A DNA stretch of 64,000 nucleotides from Consotaella salsifontis (lineage in GTDB: Bacteria > Pseudomonadota > Alphaproteobacteria > Rhizobiales > Rhizobiaceae). The notes below the pieces were generated by a model. That model was not told where the DNA came from, made no database searches, and worked only from the letters and a program-made list of their open reading frames with translations. The DNA is taken from the NCBI RefSeq assembly GCF_900167365.1, contig NZ_FUXL01000011.1:1-64000 (forward strand), in the 5' to 3' direction. Position numbers and translations under genes: made by a program. Below, one piece after another: positions 26,411 to 35,230 of the stretch. Each line of letters starts with the position of its first letter. The stretch's first letter is position 1.

Positions 26411-26508
26411 CTGTCGCGGCGCGAGCCGCGACAGATTTGCGCCAAACCTCCCTGTCGGCGCAAGGGCAGGGCCGGGGAAACCATGGGGGGAACGGCTTTC
26501 CCCGGCCC
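26411..26508 (+). terminator. Two hairpins after the polyol-binding protein gene
   Basis: CTGTCGCGG (26411-26419) pairs with CCGCGACAG (26426-26434). A second, stronger one has GGGCCGGGGAAA (26469-26480) with TTTCCCCGGCCC (26497-26508). Neither has a real T run. In many binding-protein operons such hairpins stabilise the first cistron's message before the permease genes; here they end the transcript. Confidence 0.5.
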
Positions 26509-26570
26509 CCCTCGCTGAAGTTGGCGGCGTCCGCCGCCTTAAGCTGGCGAGATGCGACGGTGCAAGCGGG

Positions 26571-27245
26571 TCAGCGCTCGGAGACGATGGCGATGCTAGC
26601 GCTGGCGCCGATCCGGCTCGCGCCGGCGGCGATCATGGCCTGGGCGTCTTGTCTGGTGCGCACGCCCCCCGATGCCTTGACGCCCATCTCTGGGCCAACC
26701 GTCCGGCGCATCAGAGCGACGTCCGCCTCCGTGGCGCCGCCGCCGGCAAAGCCTGTCGATGTCTTGACGAAGTCGGCGCCGGCGTCCTTCGCGAGAAGGC
26801 AGGCCGTTTCTTTCTGGGCGTCACTCAAGAGGGAGGTCTCAATGATGACCTTGAGCAAGGCCGAGCCGCAGGCTTCCTTGACCGCGGCGATGTCGTCGCG
26901 CACGGCGTTGGTCTGTCCCGCTTTGAGAAGGCCGATGGCAATGACCATGTCGACTTCTTGAGCGCCATGCGAAACCACCCACGCCGCCTCGGCCACCTTG
27001 GCCGCCGTGGGGTCGGCGCCGAACGGGAAGCAGATCACCGAGCAGGTCGCGACGTCCGATCCCGCGAGCTTTTTCGCCACCAGCGGCACGAAGATCGGGT
27101 TGACGCAAACCGCCTTGAAGGAATGAGCCAGGGCCTCGTCGCAGATCTTCTCGATCTCGGCGGGCGTCGCGTCGGCGCGCAGCAGCGTGTGGTCGATAAA
27201 GCGGGCCAAATCCGCGCCGGTCGGAGCGGTGTTCGCAGTGGACAT
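26571..27245 (-). CDS. deoC: Deoxyribose-phosphate aldolase
   Basis: 224 residues, class I aldolase. FIDHTLLRADAT (about 16-27), VCVNP (46-50), CFPFGAD (72-78), EVDMVIAIG (97-105), the Schiff-base lysine in DFVKTSTGF (Lys161) and the proton-relay lysine in VKASGGVR (Lys190) are all intact. Splits 2-deoxyribose-5-phosphate into glyceraldehyde-3-phosphate and acetaldehyde. Standing alone, not in an operon with deoA or deoD in this window. Confidence 0.93.
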   Translation of the reverse strand: MSTANTAPTGADLARFIDHTLLRADATPAEIEKICDEALAHSFKAVCVNPIFVPLVAKKLAGSDVATCSVICFPFGADPTAAKVAEAAWVVSHGAQEVDMVIAIGLLKAGQTNAVRDDIAAVKEACGSALLKVIIETSLLSDAQKETACLLAKDAGADFVKTSTGFAGGGATEADVALMRRTVGPEMGVKASGGVRTRQDAQAMIAAGASRIGASASIAIVSER

Positions 27246-27690
27246 GGTGCGTCCTCCAGGGATCGACGGCCGTTCGCAACGGCCGGAATGCCGATTTTCC
27301 TAGCATAGCCGCCAGAGCACGGGAACCGGCTGGGATTGCCGGGGGCGCGAACTCAAGGCGTCGCGGGTTGTGTCGTTGAAAGGCGATAGGCCGATCCCCG
27401 GATGCTCTGGGACCCTCGTGCAGAATGGTGCTGCCGCGCTTGGCGGCCCTGTACCCGAGGGGGCGTCGAAATGATGGGACATGCGCTGCACCGCCTCGCT
27501 CCCGCTGGGCAGAACGATTGCGGGTGGCCTTCTGGAGGAAGTCCCCGCCACCGAGGGAACTCGGCGCCCTCGCGGCCGCGTCGCCTGCGCGTCAAAATCG
27601 CGCGCAAGCCGTAAGCGAGCGCGCGACGGAGAACGCAGCAAATGAAACTTCTGCTTGGGCGCGTGAAATTCAGCAGTGACTTGAGGAAAG
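27246..27690. other. Non-coding stretch between deoC and tRNA-Phe
   Basis: 445 bases. I see no supported gene, repeat or structure. Open frames here are GC-driven and have no family features. Confidence 0.55.
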
Positions 27691-27766
27691 TGGTGCCCAG
27701 GGGCGGAATCGAACCACCGACACTGCGATTTTCAGTCGCATGCTCTACCAACTGAGCTACCTGGGC
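27691..27766 (-). tRNA. tRNA-Phe (anticodon GAA)
   Basis: On the reverse strand the acceptor stem GCCCAGG pairs with CCTGGGC, the D arm has GCTCAGTTGGTAGAGC, the anticodon loop is CTGAAAA (anticodon GAA) in a five-pair stem, the T loop is TTCGATT, and CCA is encoded. 76 bases with CCA. No integrase or repeated tRNA end is nearby. Confidence 0.96.
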
Positions 27767-28019
27767 GCCGCTGCTAGCGCTTCTGCCATCGTCCGTCGCC
27801 CTTGTAAAGGCGCTTCGGTCGGGGCCGTGCCGCGCGGTCGGGTGGCCTTATAGGGGGAGTCGTTCGCCCTGTCCAGCCTCTCTGAGGAGCTATATCGCGT
27901 CCCTTTGCATGAACATGGCGAACACCTTGCAAATTCGGCCTTCTCACTCACGGCGGCCTGCCTCGCCGGGTAAACTCCCGGACAGGGGCGCCGCTACCGC
28001 TGTCGGCCCTAAGTGTTCA

Positions 28020-28550
28020 TCAAAGGATCAAAAGGCGGCTCCCTCGCCTGAGATGAGGAGTGAGGCGGGCCATGTCACGCGCGGCGAGCGCCACGCATCC
28101 CTCGGTGGGAGCGAGGCCCGGCCGGGCGATGTGGAGGAAAATCGCGCTGCCTCGTCCGCGAGCGCGCGAGCGGACATTCCAATCGAGGACGAAGAGAAGG
28201 TCGTAGAGATGGTCCTCGCGCCAGAGGGTTTCCGCGCTATGCGGAAAGGGTAGGCGCACGGGGCGGTTATAGGCGGCGGCGCGCGGCGCGTCGCACCAGC
28301 CGCTCGCCTTGCGGATGACGCGAATGGGCAGTGGCGGGCGAGGCAGTTGGCGGTCGGCCCGCCACCAGGCGCCGAGAAGTTCCAGGGCCGCGCGCGGCGT
28401 CTTTCCGTCTCCCTCGCGCTTCAGGCTGCCGATGCCCGAGCGGCCGAGCGCGCAGCGCAGCCTGAGCGGCCCCGCCGAGAGAATTCCCTGCGTTGGCCGT
28501 CCCGGTGCGCGCCGCACGGCAAGAACCAGTCCCGCGCTGTTTTTTTTCAT
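28020..28550 (-). CDS. L,D-transpeptidase-family (YkuD-type) protein without signal peptide
   Basis: 176 residues. The C-terminal active-site block HIARPGLAPTEGCVAL has the His and Cys of the YkuD fold. The upstream segment GIGSLKREGDGKTP and SAETLWREDHLYDL fits the short bacterial YkuD proteins found in many Alphaproteobacteria. Rich in Arg (about 30 of 176), and no signal peptide is apparent, so export is unclear. It would crosslink peptidoglycan or attach proteins if exported. Divergent from the response regulator with a 111-base gap. Confidence 0.8.
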   Translation of the reverse strand: MKKNSAGLVLAVRRAPGRPTQGILSAGPLRLRCALGRSGIGSLKREGDGKTPRAALELLGAWWRADRQLPRPPLPIRVIRKASGWCDAPRAAAYNRPVRLPFPHSAETLWREDHLYDLLFVLDWNVRSRARGRGSAIFLHIARPGLAPTEGCVALAARDMARLTPHLRRGSRLLIL

Positions 28551-28661
28551 GAGCTCTGCCTAGATAAGGACCGAGTGTGACGACAACGAATCACCCGGTC
28601 CGGTCGGCCGCCGCAAGACGAGTCTCGTGGAGCGAACCGGCCTTCGTGATGGAAGGGTCCC

Positions 28662-29345
28662 ATGAGCGTACGCAGCATCCTCATCGTCGACGACGACAAC
28701 GACCTGAGACAGACCCTTGCCGAGCAGTTGTCGCTGCACGAGGAGTTCTCCGTCATCCAGGAGGCGAGCGCCGCCAAGGGCATCGCCACGGCGCGCTCGG
28801 AGATCATCGATCTGGTGGTCATGGACGTGGGCCTGCCGGACATGGACGGGCGCGAGGCGGTCAAGGTTCTGCGCAAGTCGGGGTTCAAGGCTCCGATCAT
28901 CATCCTCACCGGGCAGGACACGGACTCCGATACGATCCTTGGCCTCGAGGCTGGCGCCAACGACTATGTCACCAAGCCTTTTCGATTTGCCGTGCTGCTC
29001 GCCCGCATTAGGGCACAACTGCGCCAGCACGAACAGAGCGAGGACGCGACCTTCCAGATCGGCCCCTACATCTTCAAGCCGAGCCAGAAGATGCTCCTGG
29101 ACGAGAAGGGCGGGAAGATCCGGCTGACCGAGAAGGAAACCGCGATCATCCGCTATCTCTACCGCGCCGACCGCCGGGTGATCACACGGGACGTGCTGCT
29201 GGAAGAGGTGTGGGGATATAACTCCGGCGTCACGACCCATACGTTGGAAACCCACGTCTATCGCCTGCGCCAGAAGATCGAACCTGATCCCTCCAACGCC
29301 CGGATCGTGGTAACGGAGGCCGGCGGCTACAAGCTGGTACCCTGA
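28662..29345 (+). CDS. OmpR-family response regulator, CenR-like
   Basis: 227 residues. Receiver domain 1-120 with phosphoacceptor Asp55 (DLVVMDVGLPDMDGRE), and the Trans_reg_C winged helix from about 128 (KIRLTEKETAIIRYLYRA, then THTLETHVYRLRQKIEPDPS). The phrases EQLSLHEEF and TTHTLETHVYRLRQK are what I recall for the alphaproteobacterial envelope regulator CenR. No histidine kinase lies adjacent, which also fits CenR with CenK elsewhere. The gene stands alone before a cNMP-domain protein, 220 bases away. Response regulator is certain; CenR identity is recall-based. Confidence 0.88.
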   Translation: MSVRSILIVDDDNDLRQTLAEQLSLHEEFSVIQEASAAKGIATARSEIIDLVVMDVGLPDMDGREAVKVLRKSGFKAPIIILTGQDTDSDTILGLEAGANDYVTKPFRFAVLLARIRAQLRQHEQSEDATFQIGPYIFKPSQKMLLDEKGGKIRLTEKETAIIRYLYRADRRVITRDVLLEEVWGYNSGVTTHTLETHVYRLRQKIEPDPSNARIVVTEAGGYKLVP

Positions 29346-29565
29346 TCGGCCAAAGGCTCGGCCCGGCGCAAGCCACCGAGTGCATAGTGGCTCGCGAACG
29401 CGCGAATCCCTGGTCGCGGCAACGATCCGCGCCCAAAGGGGTCTGCAACTTCTCGTGATCATGATCTATAAGATGGTAATGAACGGCGGCTGAGTCCTGC
29501 TTCGGGGGCGAGGGGACCGGCGCCTCTCTCGAGGTGGCGCGCCAATGGTGGGGGCAAGTGTCTGA

Positions 29566-30021
29566 ATGAGTCTCGAAAGCGACATCGCCATTCTGCAGGG
29601 CGCTGCGCTCTTCGAAAGCTTGACCATCGATCAACTGAGGCTGCTGGCTTTTGGCGCGGAGCACAGACGGCTGCGCCCGGGAGAAACCCTTTTCCGGGAG
29701 GAGGCGAGGTCCGACGCCGCCTTCGTCATCGCGCTGGGCGAAGTCTCGCTCTACCGCAGGCGCGGCGGCAATCTCGTGCATGTCGGGCGCTTCGGTCCTG
29801 GCACGCTTCTTGGCGAACTCGCGCTGATCACCGAGAACCGAAGGCCGGCCACCGCCATCACGGAAAGCGACTGCGACCTCATACGCATTCCGCGCGCGCT
29901 GTTTCTGCGCATGCTGCAGGAGTACCCCGAGATCGCCCTGCGTCTTCACGACCAGATCAAGGACGATCTTCTGGACATGACGCGCCGGCTCGCAGCGCTG
30001 GAGGATCGGTTCACAGACTGA
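29566..30021 (+). CDS. Cyclic nucleotide-binding domain protein
   Basis: 151 residues with one cNMP-binding beta-roll (about 14-128: LTIDQLRLLAFGAEHRRL, GETLFREEARSDAAFVI, FGPGTLLGELALITENRRP with the phosphate-binding-cassette-like GELALI) and no DNA-binding domain. The region RPATAITES keeps an Arg near where Crp contacts cyclic-nucleotide phosphate. It commonly follows the CenR-like gene in Rhizobiales as I recall. Function unknown; it might hold a signalling role for envelope control. Confidence 0.8.
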   Translation: MSLESDIAILQGAALFESLTIDQLRLLAFGAEHRRLRPGETLFREEARSDAAFVIALGEVSLYRRRGGNLVHVGRFGPGTLLGELALITENRRPATAITESDCDLIRIPRALFLRMLQEYPEIALRLHDQIKDDLLDMTRRLAALEDRFTD

Positions 30022-30044
30022 TCCGGCGGCCTCGTCGCGGGCGA

Positions 30045-30076
30045 TAAAAAAGGCCGGCATCCGAGGACGGCCGGCC
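30045..30076 (-). terminator. Intrinsic terminator of the sugar ABC operon
   Basis: On the reverse strand GGCCGGC pairs with GCCGGCC (30070-30076 and 30052-30058) and is followed by six T (30046-30051). Lies 65 bases after the binding-protein stop codon and closes the reverse-strand operon. Confidence 0.85.
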
Positions 30077-30141
30077 CAATCCAGGAGAAAAATCATGCGT
30101 CGGAAGGAGCCGGCCCGTGGACCGGCCCCTTCGCGGCAATC

Positions 30142-31146
30142 TCAGTAGCCGCGATCCTTGAGCAGTGCGTCGACGTTTTCAGGCGTGACGATGGTCCAGG
30201 GAACGTCGTAGCGCTTGGTCTTGCCGTCGTTCCACTCCATCTTGCCCTTGTACTGCTCCCAAATGTCGGACATCGGCTTGTAGTCGTCGCCGACGACCGC
30301 CTTCATGGCGACGTCGATCGAACCCTGGGCCTGGCCGCGAGCATCCTGCAGGATCGACGTCATCTCGCCGGCCTTGACCGCGCGCAAGGCGTCGGTGACG
30401 CCGTCGATGCCGGCGATGGCGAAGTCCTTGACGTCATAGCCGGCGGACTTGATCGCCTCGATGGCGCCGAGGGCCATCTCGTCGTTCTGGCCAATGACGC
30501 CGTCGATCTCCTTGGGATGGGCGGTCAGCCAGTTCTGCATGAGGTCGAGGGCCTCGGCGCGGGACCAGTTGGCGGTCTTGCGCTCAAGCACCTTCACCGC
30601 GCCTTCCGGGCATTCGCTGATGGCGCGCTCGTTGCCCCTGCCGCGCTCGATCTCGCCCGAGCCGCCCTTCGGGCCCTCGATGATGACGACATTGCCCTTG
30701 CAGCCGAGCTTTTCCAGAACCGCCTTGGCTTCGAGATAGCCGCCCTCGACATCGTCGGAAACCACCTCCGACAACATGTCCTGGGTGTTGAGGCGGGCGT
30801 TGGTGACGACGATCGGGATGCCGGCCTCGTTGGCCACGGTCACGACGTCGATATTGGCCTCGAAGTCCATCGGGTTGATGATGATGGCGTCGTACTTGCT
30901 GTTGACGGCCATCTGGCCCTGGTCGTTCTGGACGGCCGCGTCATAGCGCCCGTCAAAGAGCGTTACCTCGGCCAAGCCCTGCTTCACGGCAGGGTGCTCC
31001 TTGGCATAGCGCTCCATGAGCTGCACGAATTCCGCCTTGTTGCCGTACATCAGGAACGCGATGCGGACCGGGGCGGCGTTCGCCATGGTGGTTGCTCCCG
31101 CCACCATCAGCGACGACAACATCAGTGATGCAATCAGTTTCTTCAT
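30142..31146 (-). CDS. Ribose-type sugar ABC transporter substrate-binding protein
   Basis: 334 residues. Signal peptide about 1-24 (MKKLIASLMLSSLMVAGATT with cleavage near ANA-APV). Periplasmic-binding-protein type I fold of the CUT2 class: YDAIIINPMDFEAN, PIVVTNARL, GQNDEMALGAIEAI and GIDGVTDALRAV. Start at 31146, where AGGAG precedes it. Third in the ABC operon after the ATPase and permease genes. Substrate is probably a pentose or pentitol, judged by the xylitol-type dehydrogenase gene upstream. Confidence 0.9.
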   Translation of the reverse strand: MKKLIASLMLSSLMVAGATTMANAAPVRIAFLMYGNKAEFVQLMERYAKEHPAVKQGLAEVTLFDGRYDAAVQNDQGQMAVNSKYDAIIINPMDFEANIDVVTVANEAGIPIVVTNARLNTQDMLSEVVSDDVEGGYLEAKAVLEKLGCKGNVVIIEGPKGGSGEIERGRGNERAISECPEGAVKVLERKTANWSRAEALDLMQNWLTAHPKEIDGVIGQNDEMALGAIEAIKSAGYDVKDFAIAGIDGVTDALRAVKAGEMTSILQDARGQAQGSIDVAMKAVVGDDYKPMSDIWEQYKGKMEWNDGKTKRYDVPWTIVTPENVDALLKDRGY

Positions 31147-31180
31147 GGTCTTGCTCCTCTCCCTTGACATGAAGTTCGGT

Positions 31181-32197
31181 TCAGGCCGTCAGCTTCCTCG
31201 ATGGATCGAGGATGACGGCGAAGACGATGAGGCTTCCCTTGATGATGAGCTGGTAGAAGCTCTGGACGCCGAGAATATCGAGGCCGTTGTTCATGACGCC
31301 GATGATTAGGGCGCCGAAGAACGTGCCAGTGAGCCGGCCGATGCCTCCCGAAAGGCTGGCCCCGCCGATGACGACAGCGGCGATCGCATCGAGCTCGTAG
31401 GAGGTGCCGGCGGCCGTCTGGGCCGAGCCGGTCTTGGCGGTCAGGATGACGCCGGCGACCCCGGCGAGGAAGCCGGACAGGACATAGACCCAGATGAGGA
31501 TGGCCTTGGTGTTGATGCCCGAGGTGCGGGCGCTCTTCTCGTTGCCGCCGACGGCATAGACGTAGCGGCCGAAAACCGTCTTATTCAGGATGATCCAGGC
31601 GAGCAGGAAGACGATGCCGAGGATGACCGCCGGAATCGGGATCGCGTCGAAGAGCTTGCCCGTGCCGAACCAGCGGAATTCCGGCCCCAGTGCCGAGATT
31701 GGGTTGCCGTTGGTCACGGCCATGGTGAAGCCGCGCCCCGCCATCAGCATGCCGAGCGTGGCGATGAAGGCCTGGATCTTGAACCGGCTGATGATCCAGC
31801 CGTTGAGTGCGCCGCTGGCCGAGCCGACCGCCAGTGCGACGACGATCGGAATGAAGGCGCCGTAATTACCCGCCCAGGCGGTGACGCCGGGCGATCGGGT
31901 CGCGAAGGACGCCGCCATCATGCCTGAAAAGGCGAGAAGCGAGCCGACAGAGAGGTCGATGCCGCCGGAGATGATGACGAAGGTCATTCCCACCGCGAGC
32001 ACGCCGTTCACCGAGATCTGATGAAGGATGAGCAGCAGGTTGTTGACCGTCAGAAAGGCGTTCTGCGGCCAGGTTCCCTGCACCACCTTCAACTGGCACA
32101 GGGCGCCGACGAGAATGCAAAGGCCGATGAAGGCGAAGACGATGCCGTATTCTCGCATCGCCAGGGGGTTGGTGCCGGCGCGGCTTCCTGTCTGCAT
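31181..32197 (-). CDS. Ribose-type (CUT2) sugar ABC transporter permease
   Basis: 338 residues, about 9-10 membrane helices, RbsC family: VGMTFVIISGGIDLSVGS (about 79-96) and FKIQAFIATLGMLMAGRG, GYNEKSAR-type loop VGGNEKSARTSGI and FGALIIGVMNNGLDILGV. Start at 32197 has GGAGGAA upstream rather than the ATG 39 bases earlier. Forms the transmembrane channel with the ATPase encoded just before it. Confidence 0.92.
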   Translation of the reverse strand: MQTGSRAGTNPLAMREYGIVFAFIGLCILVGALCQLKVVQGTWPQNAFLTVNNLLLILHQISVNGVLAVGMTFVIISGGIDLSVGSLLAFSGMMAASFATRSPGVTAWAGNYGAFIPIVVALAVGSASGALNGWIISRFKIQAFIATLGMLMAGRGFTMAVTNGNPISALGPEFRWFGTGKLFDAIPIPAVILGIVFLLAWIILNKTVFGRYVYAVGGNEKSARTSGINTKAILIWVYVLSGFLAGVAGVILTAKTGSAQTAAGTSYELDAIAAVVIGGASLSGGIGRLTGTFFGALIIGVMNNGLDILGVQSFYQLIIKGSLIVFAVILDPSRKLTA

Positions 32198-32232
32198 GGT
32201 TGTTCCTCCCCGAACTGCCTGATTCCGTTCCA

Positions 32233-33714
32233 TCACAGCGCCGCCATCATGAGGGACTTTTGGTCCGCCGCCCTGCGCGGCAGCTCCGCGACGTTCCGGC
32301 CCTGCTTGATGACCAACACGCGGTCGCTCATGCCGATGATCTCGTCGAGCTCCGAGGAGACCATGAGCACCGCGCCGCCGGCGCGCGCGAAGTTGGAGAT
32401 GAAGCGGTAGATTTCCTTCTTGGCGCCGACATCGACGCCGCGCGTCGGCTCGTCGAGCAGCAGGATCTTTGGTTCGCCCGCCGTGCAGCGGCCGAAGACC
32501 ACCTTTTGCTGATTGCCGCCCGACAGGTTGCGCACAAGCTGCGCCGGGCTCGGCGTCTTGATGCGCATTCCGGCGATGGCGCGATCGATGAGGGCGCGCT
32601 CCGCCGGTCGCTTGACGAAGCCGAGGCTGTGAAGATGGCGAAGATGGGCCAGCGAGAGATTAGAACCCACTGAGGCCGACAGAATAAGGCCGGTGCGCTT
32701 GCGGTCTTCGGTGACATAGGAAAGGCCGGTGGCGAGCGCCGCCTTGACGTCACCCGGCGGCAGCGGTCGGCCGAACACCTTGATCTCGCCCTCGTCCGGC
32801 GTCTCCAGACCGTAGATCGTGTCCAGCATCTCGGTGCGCCCGGAGCCGACCAGCCCGTACACCCCGAGAATCTCGCCGGCATGAAGCGTCAGGTCGACGC
32901 CCTCGAACCAGGGGGCGCGGCCGAGGCCCGAAAGCTCGAGAACCGGTTCGGCCGTCGGAGCGTTTTCCTTGACGAATTCGCCCTCGATGGCACCGCCGAT
33001 CATCATTTCGATCAGCCGCTCGCGGTTGATGTCCGCGACCTGTCCCGTCGCCACCCGCGCGCCATCCTGGAAGACGGTGTAATCGTCGGCGATCTGGAAA
33101 ATCTCCGCCAGCCGGTGGGTGACGTAGACGATCGCCTTGCCGGCCGCCGCGAGTTCGCGCAGCACCTCGAACAGCCGCTCGGCATCCTTTTCGCCGATGG
33201 CCGATGTCGGCTCGTCGAAGATCACGATCCGGGCGTCGTGGCGCGATAGGGCCTTGGCGATCTCGATGAGCTGCTGGGAGGCAACCGTCAGCGTGTCCAG
33301 CCGCGCCCGAGGGTCGATCGCGAAGCCGAGTGATGACAGAAGCGCGTCGGCCTGGCGGTAGAGCTTGGGGAAATCGACGAAGGCGCCGCGCCGAGGTTCC
33401 TCGCCGAGGAAGATATTCTCGGCCACGGTGAGATGCGGGATGCCGCTCAGCTCCTGCTGAACGATGGCGATCCCGGCGGCGAGCGCCTGCTGCGGCGAAT
33501 GGAACTGCACGGGCTCGCCGTTCAGGCGGATTTCGCCCGCGTCGGGCTTATAGAAGCCCATCAGGATGGACAGAATCGTAGACTTGCCGGCGCCATTGCC
33601 GCCGCACAGGGCGTGGATTCGCCCGGCTTCCAGGTCGAGATTGCCATCCACCAGAGCCTTGACGCCGCCAAAGCTCTTCTTGATGTGCGACATCGACAGC
33701 ATCGGTTCCGGCAT
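32233..33714 (-). CDS. Ribose-type sugar ABC transporter ATP-binding protein (double cassette)
   Basis: 493 residues, RbsA family with two fused ABC cassettes. First: Walker A GGNGAGKST (37-45) and Walker B IVIFDEPTSA. Second: the usual degenerate Walker A GLVGSGRTE, an intact signature LSGGNQQKV and ILLLDEPTRGVD. GGGAGGAGG before the ATG. Only 35 bases separate it from the permease gene. The intercistronic gap behind it (toward the dehydrogenase) carries two hairpins. Confidence 0.93.
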   Translation of the reverse strand: MPEPMLSMSHIKKSFGGVKALVDGNLDLEAGRIHALCGGNGAGKSTILSILMGFYKPDAGEIRLNGEPVQFHSPQQALAAGIAIVQQELSGIPHLTVAENIFLGEEPRRGAFVDFPKLYRQADALLSSLGFAIDPRARLDTLTVASQQLIEIAKALSRHDARIVIFDEPTSAIGEKDAERLFEVLRELAAAGKAIVYVTHRLAEIFQIADDYTVFQDGARVATGQVADINRERLIEMMIGGAIEGEFVKENAPTAEPVLELSGLGRAPWFEGVDLTLHAGEILGVYGLVGSGRTEMLDTIYGLETPDEGEIKVFGRPLPPGDVKAALATGLSYVTEDRKRTGLILSASVGSNLSLAHLRHLHSLGFVKRPAERALIDRAIAGMRIKTPSPAQLVRNLSGGNQQKVVFGRCTAGEPKILLLDEPTRGVDVGAKKEIYRFISNFARAGGAVLMVSSELDEIIGMSDRVLVIKQGRNVAELPRRAADQKSLMMAAL

Positions 33715-33763
33715 GGTTTCCTCCTCCCATCCGTTGCCTCGCCGGTTGGTTCCGGCGGCTGAG

Positions 33764-33841
33764 GGCAGGCAATGCCTGCCATGCGACGGCGCGAGACCGC
33801 GCCATCGTTTGAGCGGGCCGCGCCAGTGGTTGGCGCGGCCC
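33764..33841. repeat. Two intercistronic hairpins between dehydrogenase and ABC ATPase genes
   Basis: GGCAGGCAATGCCTGCC (33764-33780) is a 17-base palindrome, and GGGCCGCGCCA (33815-33825) pairs perfectly with TGGCGCGGCCC (33831-33841). Neither has a T run. They may stabilise or end part of the transcript between the dehydrogenase and transporter genes. Confidence 0.6.
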
Positions 33842-33855
33842 GGATGCTGCGAAAT

Positions 33856-34899
33856 TCAGAGCTTGATCTGGATCTTGACGTCCGATGGCCGGTGTTCGGC
33901 GGCCCTCTCGAAGGCCTCGATCGACTTCTCGAACGGGTAGGTCTCGCTGATCAGAGGCTTGACGTCGATCTTGCCGCTGCCGAGCAGGTTGAGCGTCCGA
34001 TCCCAAACATTGGCATAGCGGAAGGTGCCGGTGAGGGAGATTTCCTTAACCTCCAGCGCCACCACGTCGAAGGCCGGCTTTTCCGCCGGCATGCCGACGA
34101 GAACGATGCGCCCGCCGGGTGCGACCACCTTGAACATGGTGTCGAAGGGCTTGGTGCTGCCGCTCGCCTCGAAGAAGACGTCGGCGCCGCGCCCATTGGT
34201 GCGTTCCGCTACCACCTCCATGAGGTCCTGGCTGCCGAGATCGACGGTGGTGATCTCCGGGCGCTTGCCGAGGATCGCCAGCTTCTCCTTGGCGAAATCG
34301 GAAACGATGACTTCCGCGCAACCCGCCGCCAGCGCCGAATAGGCCACCATCATGCCGATGGTCCCGGCACCGGCCAAGACAGCGATATCGCCCGGCTGAA
34401 TCTTCGCCTTCTTGGCGGCATAGACGCCGATGGCCAGCGGCTCCACCAGGGCGCCTTCAGCAAAGCTGACAGTGTCCGGCAGGCGATAGGTGAGAGAGGC
34501 CGGGTGAACGATCTCGGGCGTCAGACAGCCATGCACCGGCGGCGTTGCCCAGAAGCGCACAGCAGGATCGAGATTGTACATGCCGCGCAGGGTCTGAAGG
34601 GACATGAAGTCCGGAATCCCCGGCTCCATGCACACCCGATCACCCTCCTTGAGGTGCTTGACGGCGGAGCCGACCTTGCGGACGACGCCGGATGCCTCAT
34701 GGCCGAGGATCATCGGCTCCCGAACGACGAAATCGCCGATATTGCCATATTCATAGTAGTGGACGTCGCTCCCGCAAATGCCCACCGTATTGACCGCGAT
34801 AAGAACTTCGTTCGGTCCGGGTTCTGAGGTCCAAGGTACTTCGATTTTTCGGATCGAAAGGCTATGAGGACGCTCCAGAACGACGCCGGTCACTTCCAT
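33856..34899 (-). CDS. Xylitol/sorbitol-type zinc-containing dehydrogenase (D-xylulose reductase)
   Basis: 347 residues, medium-chain dehydrogenase. Catalytic zinc ligands: Cys in [13 protein letters not shown] and His in LGHEASG. NAD-binding LAGAGTIGM (about 175-183). The four cysteines that hold the structural zinc in the lobe loop are absent (the loop reads [20 protein letters not shown]); this same substitution occurs in rhizobial xylitol dehydrogenases as I recall. It would oxidise xylitol or a related polyol to D-xylulose. First gene of the operon with the sugar transporter, so its substrate is likely imported by it. Confidence 0.87.
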   Translation of the reverse strand: MEVTGVVLERPHSLSIRKIEVPWTSEPGPNEVLIAVNTVGICGSDVHYYEYGNIGDFVVREPMILGHEASGVVRKVGSAVKHLKEGDRVCMEPGIPDFMSLQTLRGMYNLDPAVRFWATPPVHGCLTPEIVHPASLTYRLPDTVSFAEGALVEPLAIGVYAAKKAKIQPGDIAVLAGAGTIGMMVAYSALAAGCAEVIVSDFAKEKLAILGKRPEITTVDLGSQDLMEVVAERTNGRGADVFFEASGSTKPFDTMFKVVAPGGRIVLVGMPAEKPAFDVVALEVKEISLTGTFRYANVWDRTLNLLGSGKIDVKPLISETYPFEKSIEAFERAAEHRPSDVKIQIKL

Positions 34900-35230
34900 T
34901 GTGCCGACCCTCCCATGCTCGCTTGCTTGCTTCGTCGAATGGTGACTTTCGAATACTTGCAGAGTGTTGCTTCATCCAGGACAACCTCGCTATGCATTTT
35001 TTTCGAAATGTAATTGCAGGTTTTGCTGAAAGCGCTGGAAGACTTTTGGCCGCGCGCCGCTCGCCGCTCGCGCGCCCGGCATTGCGGCGGGTGACCAGAT
35101 GGCAGTGTGCGCAATGGTTCAATTCGCGCGACGTGCCAAGGGGATAGCCGAACGCAAAGGCACCCGCGTCGGCTGGGACCGACGCGGGTGCTCGCATGGC
35201 GGATAAGCGAAGAGGTCGGCCGGCGCGGGG
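34900..35230. other. Non-coding stretch between the dehydrogenase and araC-type gene
   Basis: 331 bases. It contains the AraC gene's probable terminator (35160-35191) and a CATTT...AAATG inverted pair near 34994-35009 in an AT-rich patch. No gene is supported. Confidence 0.55.
35160..35191 (-). terminator. Probable terminator of the AraC-family gene
   Basis: GCACCCGCGTCGG (35160-35172) pairs perfectly with CCGACGCGGGTGC (35179-35191) around CTGGGA. On the reverse strand it is followed by CTTTGCG, a weak T run. It lies 40 bases after the araC-type stop codon. Confidence 0.65.

Noticed and set aside
26411-26434. Hairpin as an intrinsic terminator by itself.
   Set aside because: No T run follows, so it is listed only together with the stronger second hairpin at low confidence.
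27691-27766. tRNA-Phe as an integration site for a mobile island.
   Set aside because: No integrase, direct repeat of the tRNA end, or composition change is seen on either side.
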